Assembly: GCF_900116665.1 (NCBI RefSeq)
Contig: NZ_FPBK01000003.1
Span: 151,306-215,305, forward strand
Source: Pustulibacterium marinum
GTDB taxonomy: Bacteria > Bacteroidota > Bacteroidia > Flavobacteriales > Flavobacteriaceae
Length of the DNA: 64,000 nucleotides
Reading direction: 5' to 3'
Shown here: positions 62,399 to 64,000 of the stretch, piece by piece
Numbering within the stretch: position 1 is the first letter of the stretch
Layout: every line of letters begins with the position of its first letter
Notes under the pieces: model-generated
Seen by the model: the letters and a program-made list of their open reading frames with translations, nothing else
The model's database searches: none
Told to the model about the DNA's origin: nothing
Made by a program: the position numbers and the translations under genes

Positions 62399-64000
62399 AT
62401 GTTAGAAGAAAAAGATGATAACCTGTTAAACGCAGACGGACAAGAACCGATTCAAAACGAAGAACAAACCAGTGAATCTAAAGACGCAATTAAAGAGGAA
62501 GAAACTACTCCTGTAGTTGAAGAATCTGATGAAGTACACAAAGAGATTGACGACTCTAATGCAGAAGATGCAGAAGACGAAGACAACCATCAGCGTCATT
62601 CCATTCCAATGCCGGATTATCATGCTATGGACATGGATTTACTTAATTTGGAATTTGAAAAACTACTGAAGAATCATAAGGTTCAAGCTATAAAAGAGCA
62701 CGTAGACAATATTCGTACAGAGTTTGAAGATAAATTCACCCATCTACTTGAAGAGAAAAAAGATGAATTTATAGCAAATGGTGGGAATGAAATTGATTTT
62801 AGTTACCACGTTCCTGCCAGAAGTACGTTTAATTCTTTATATGGAGAGTACAAGGATAAGCGAAATGCTTACTATAAAAACATAGAACTTACACTCAAAA
62901 ATAATCTTGACAAAAGATTACAGATTATTGAAGAGTTGAAAGGTTTGTTAGATGTAGAAGAAAATATAAACACTACTTACAAGCACTTTAAAGATTTACA
63001 AGATCAATGGAGATCTGTTGGTCCGGTTCCAAGAGCAAGTTACAATGATGTTTATAGAAACTATTATTTCCATACGGAAAGATTCTATGACTTCTTAGAT
63101 TTAAATAGAGATCTTCGAGATCTTGACTTTAAACACAATTTAGAAGAAAAATTAAAACTCATAGAAAAGGCTGAAGCCTTGGCTACAGAGGAAGACATTC
63201 CTAAAGCATTTAGAGAACTGCAACTTCTACACAAAGTTTGGAAGGAAGATATAGGTCCTGTAGAACGTGACCAAAGAGAAGAAATCTGGAATCGCTTTAG
63301 TGAAGCTACAAAAGTTGTTCATGACAAGCGCCAAGATTACTTTAAAAACATTGAACAGGTTTACGAGAAGAACTATGAAAAGAAGAAGTTAATCATTGCA
63401 GAGATTGAATCCATTGCAGGGAAACAAGTGAACTCACATAACCAATGGCAAAAACTCATGAAGGATATTGAATCTCTTAGAGAAGATTTCTTCAAAGCCG
63501 GTAGAGTTCCTGCTAAGGTAACCCAAGAATCATGGGGAAATTTTAAAGATGCTGTTCGATTGTTCAACAAGAACAAAAATGCTTTTTACAAGAATTTAAA
63601 AAAGGAACAACAAGATAATCTCAATAAAAAGCTTGAACTCATTGCGATAGCGGAGGCTAATAAAGACAATGAAGATTTTGAAGTAACTACTCCTTTGATG
63701 AAAAAGATTCAGCAAGATTGGAAACTAATTGGTCATGTTCCAAGAAAGCAATCTGATAAAATCTGGAAAGAATTCAAAAGTGCTTGTAACCATTACTTCA
63801 ATAGATTGCATGCGCAAAGAAACGAATCTCAAAAGGTAGAATTTGAAGCTTTTGAAGAGAAAAAAGCATTCTTAGATGAGTTGAAAGATTATCAACTTTC
63901 CGGAGACAACAAGAAAGATCTTGCCTACATCAAAAAACTTATTTCCGAATGGAAAAACATGGGGCGTGTTCCTTACAACAAGAGAAACATTGAAAGCAAA
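62399..64000 (+). CDS. DUF349 repeat protein (3' end cut by window)
   Basis: This is an open frame from the ATG at 62399 with no stop to the window end (534 codons seen). An acidic, low-complexity N-terminus (about 1-65) is followed by repeated charged helical DUF349 modules of about 70 residues (for example FKDLQDQWRSVGPVPRASYNDVYRNYYFHTERFYDFL and LLHKVWKEDIGPVERDQREEIWNRF, with recurring W…GPVPR/K and Y/F positions). The function is unknown; long DUF349 proteins are widespread in Bacteroidota. A near-match -7 (TATCTTTC, 62351-62358) lies upstream. Confidence 0.92.
   Translation, partial: MLEEKDDNLLNADGQEPIQNEEQTSESKDAIKEEETTPVVEESDEVHKEIDDSNAEDAEDEDNHQRHSIPMPDYHAMDMDLLNLEFEKLLKNHKVQAIKEHVDNIRTEFEDKFTHLLEEKKDEFIANGGNEIDFSYHVPARSTFNSLYGEYKDKRNAYYKNIELTLKNNLDKRLQIIEELKGLLDVEENINTTYKHFKDLQDQWRSVGPVPRASYNDVYRNYYFHTERFYDFLDLNRDLRDLDFKHNLEEKLKLIEKAEALATEEDIPKAFRELQLLHKVWKEDIGPVERDQREEIWNRFSEATKVVHDKRQDYFKNIEQVYEKNYEKKKLIIAEIESIAGKQVNSHNQWQKLMKDIESLREDFFKAGRVPAKVTQESWGNFKDAVRLFNKNKNAFYKNLKKEQQDNLNKKLELIAIAEANKDNEDFEVTTPLMKKIQQDWKLIGHVPRKQSDKIWKEFKSACNHYFNRLHAQRNESQKVEFEAFEEKKAFLDELKDYQLSGDNKKDLAYIKKLISEWKNMGRVPYNKRNIESK

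Noticed and set aside
1-64000. CRISPR arrays, IS elements, prophage or tRNA genes
   Set aside because: No repeat-spacer pattern, transposase, phage gene or tRNA fold was found.

Overview
The window looks like chromosomal DNA from a marine-type Flavobacteriaceae (Bacteroidota). The evidence is AT-rich sequence, many copies of the Bacteroidota -7 promoter element TAnnTTTG in front of genes, the gliding-motility lipoprotein gene gldI, many short lipoprotein signals ending in a lipobox cysteine, two SSS symporters paired with glycoside hydrolases, an OstA-like protein and a DUF3810 metalloprotease-like gene. No rRNA, tRNA, CRISPR array, IS element or prophage was seen. Genes are densely packed, and bidirectional hairpin terminators separate convergent units.

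Layout. Positions 1-2563 hold the 3' end of an Rnf-like redox operon (rnfC partial, rnfD, a lipoprotein nitroreductase). Positions 2641-20958 are a carbohydrate locus: GH20, SSS symporter, a LytTR response regulator with its LytS-like histidine kinase, then one long + strand operon of GH92, SSS, GH130, a CBM9-like protein, a family-10-like glycosidase, GH125, glycosylasparaginase and a second GH20. Together these look like a pathway for taking apart asparagine-linked N-glycans, with no SusC/SusD pair in sight. Positions 21014-24140 carry five unrecognised secreted or membrane proteins.

Positions 24251-33301 are housekeeping and small regulators: an endonuclease/exonuclease/phosphatase-fold protein, rmuC, an NAD(P)-binding protein, a thioesterase, a Nudix-fold regulator, an outer-membrane barrel, carB, rpmH (L34, 52 aa) and a TPR membrane protein. 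Positions 33469-41190 hold a thioredoxin-fold protein without its cysteines, a cardiolipin synthase-like gene with a lytic transglycosylase, an alpha/beta hydrolase, a small GNAT, ndk, and the DHH phosphoesterase-gldI-double-PPIase operon. Positions 41265-50784 carry pepD, DUF3810, two amidohydrolase-like proteins, a TrmH/SpoU methyltransferase, a four-helix-bundle gene flanked by inverted repeats, and an M48 protease. Positions 50847-64000 carry rel/spoT, a Fur-family regulator, purA, OstA-like, a class-III aminotransferase, a TPR protein, two tandem DUF368 genes, aroE and a DUF349 protein cut by the window end.

How the genes work together: in the N-glycan locus, the exported exo-enzymes (GH20, GH92, GH125) would trim the glycan, a symporter would import the Man-GlcNAc core, and the GH130 phosphorylase, which has no signal peptide and whose gene overlaps the symporter gene, would split it in the cytoplasm. 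Glycosylasparaginase would release the last GlcNAc from Asn. No recognised enzyme cuts the GlcNAc-GlcNAc core bond; the family-10-like lipoprotein is the best local candidate. This assignment is inference from gene families and order, not a demonstrated pathway.
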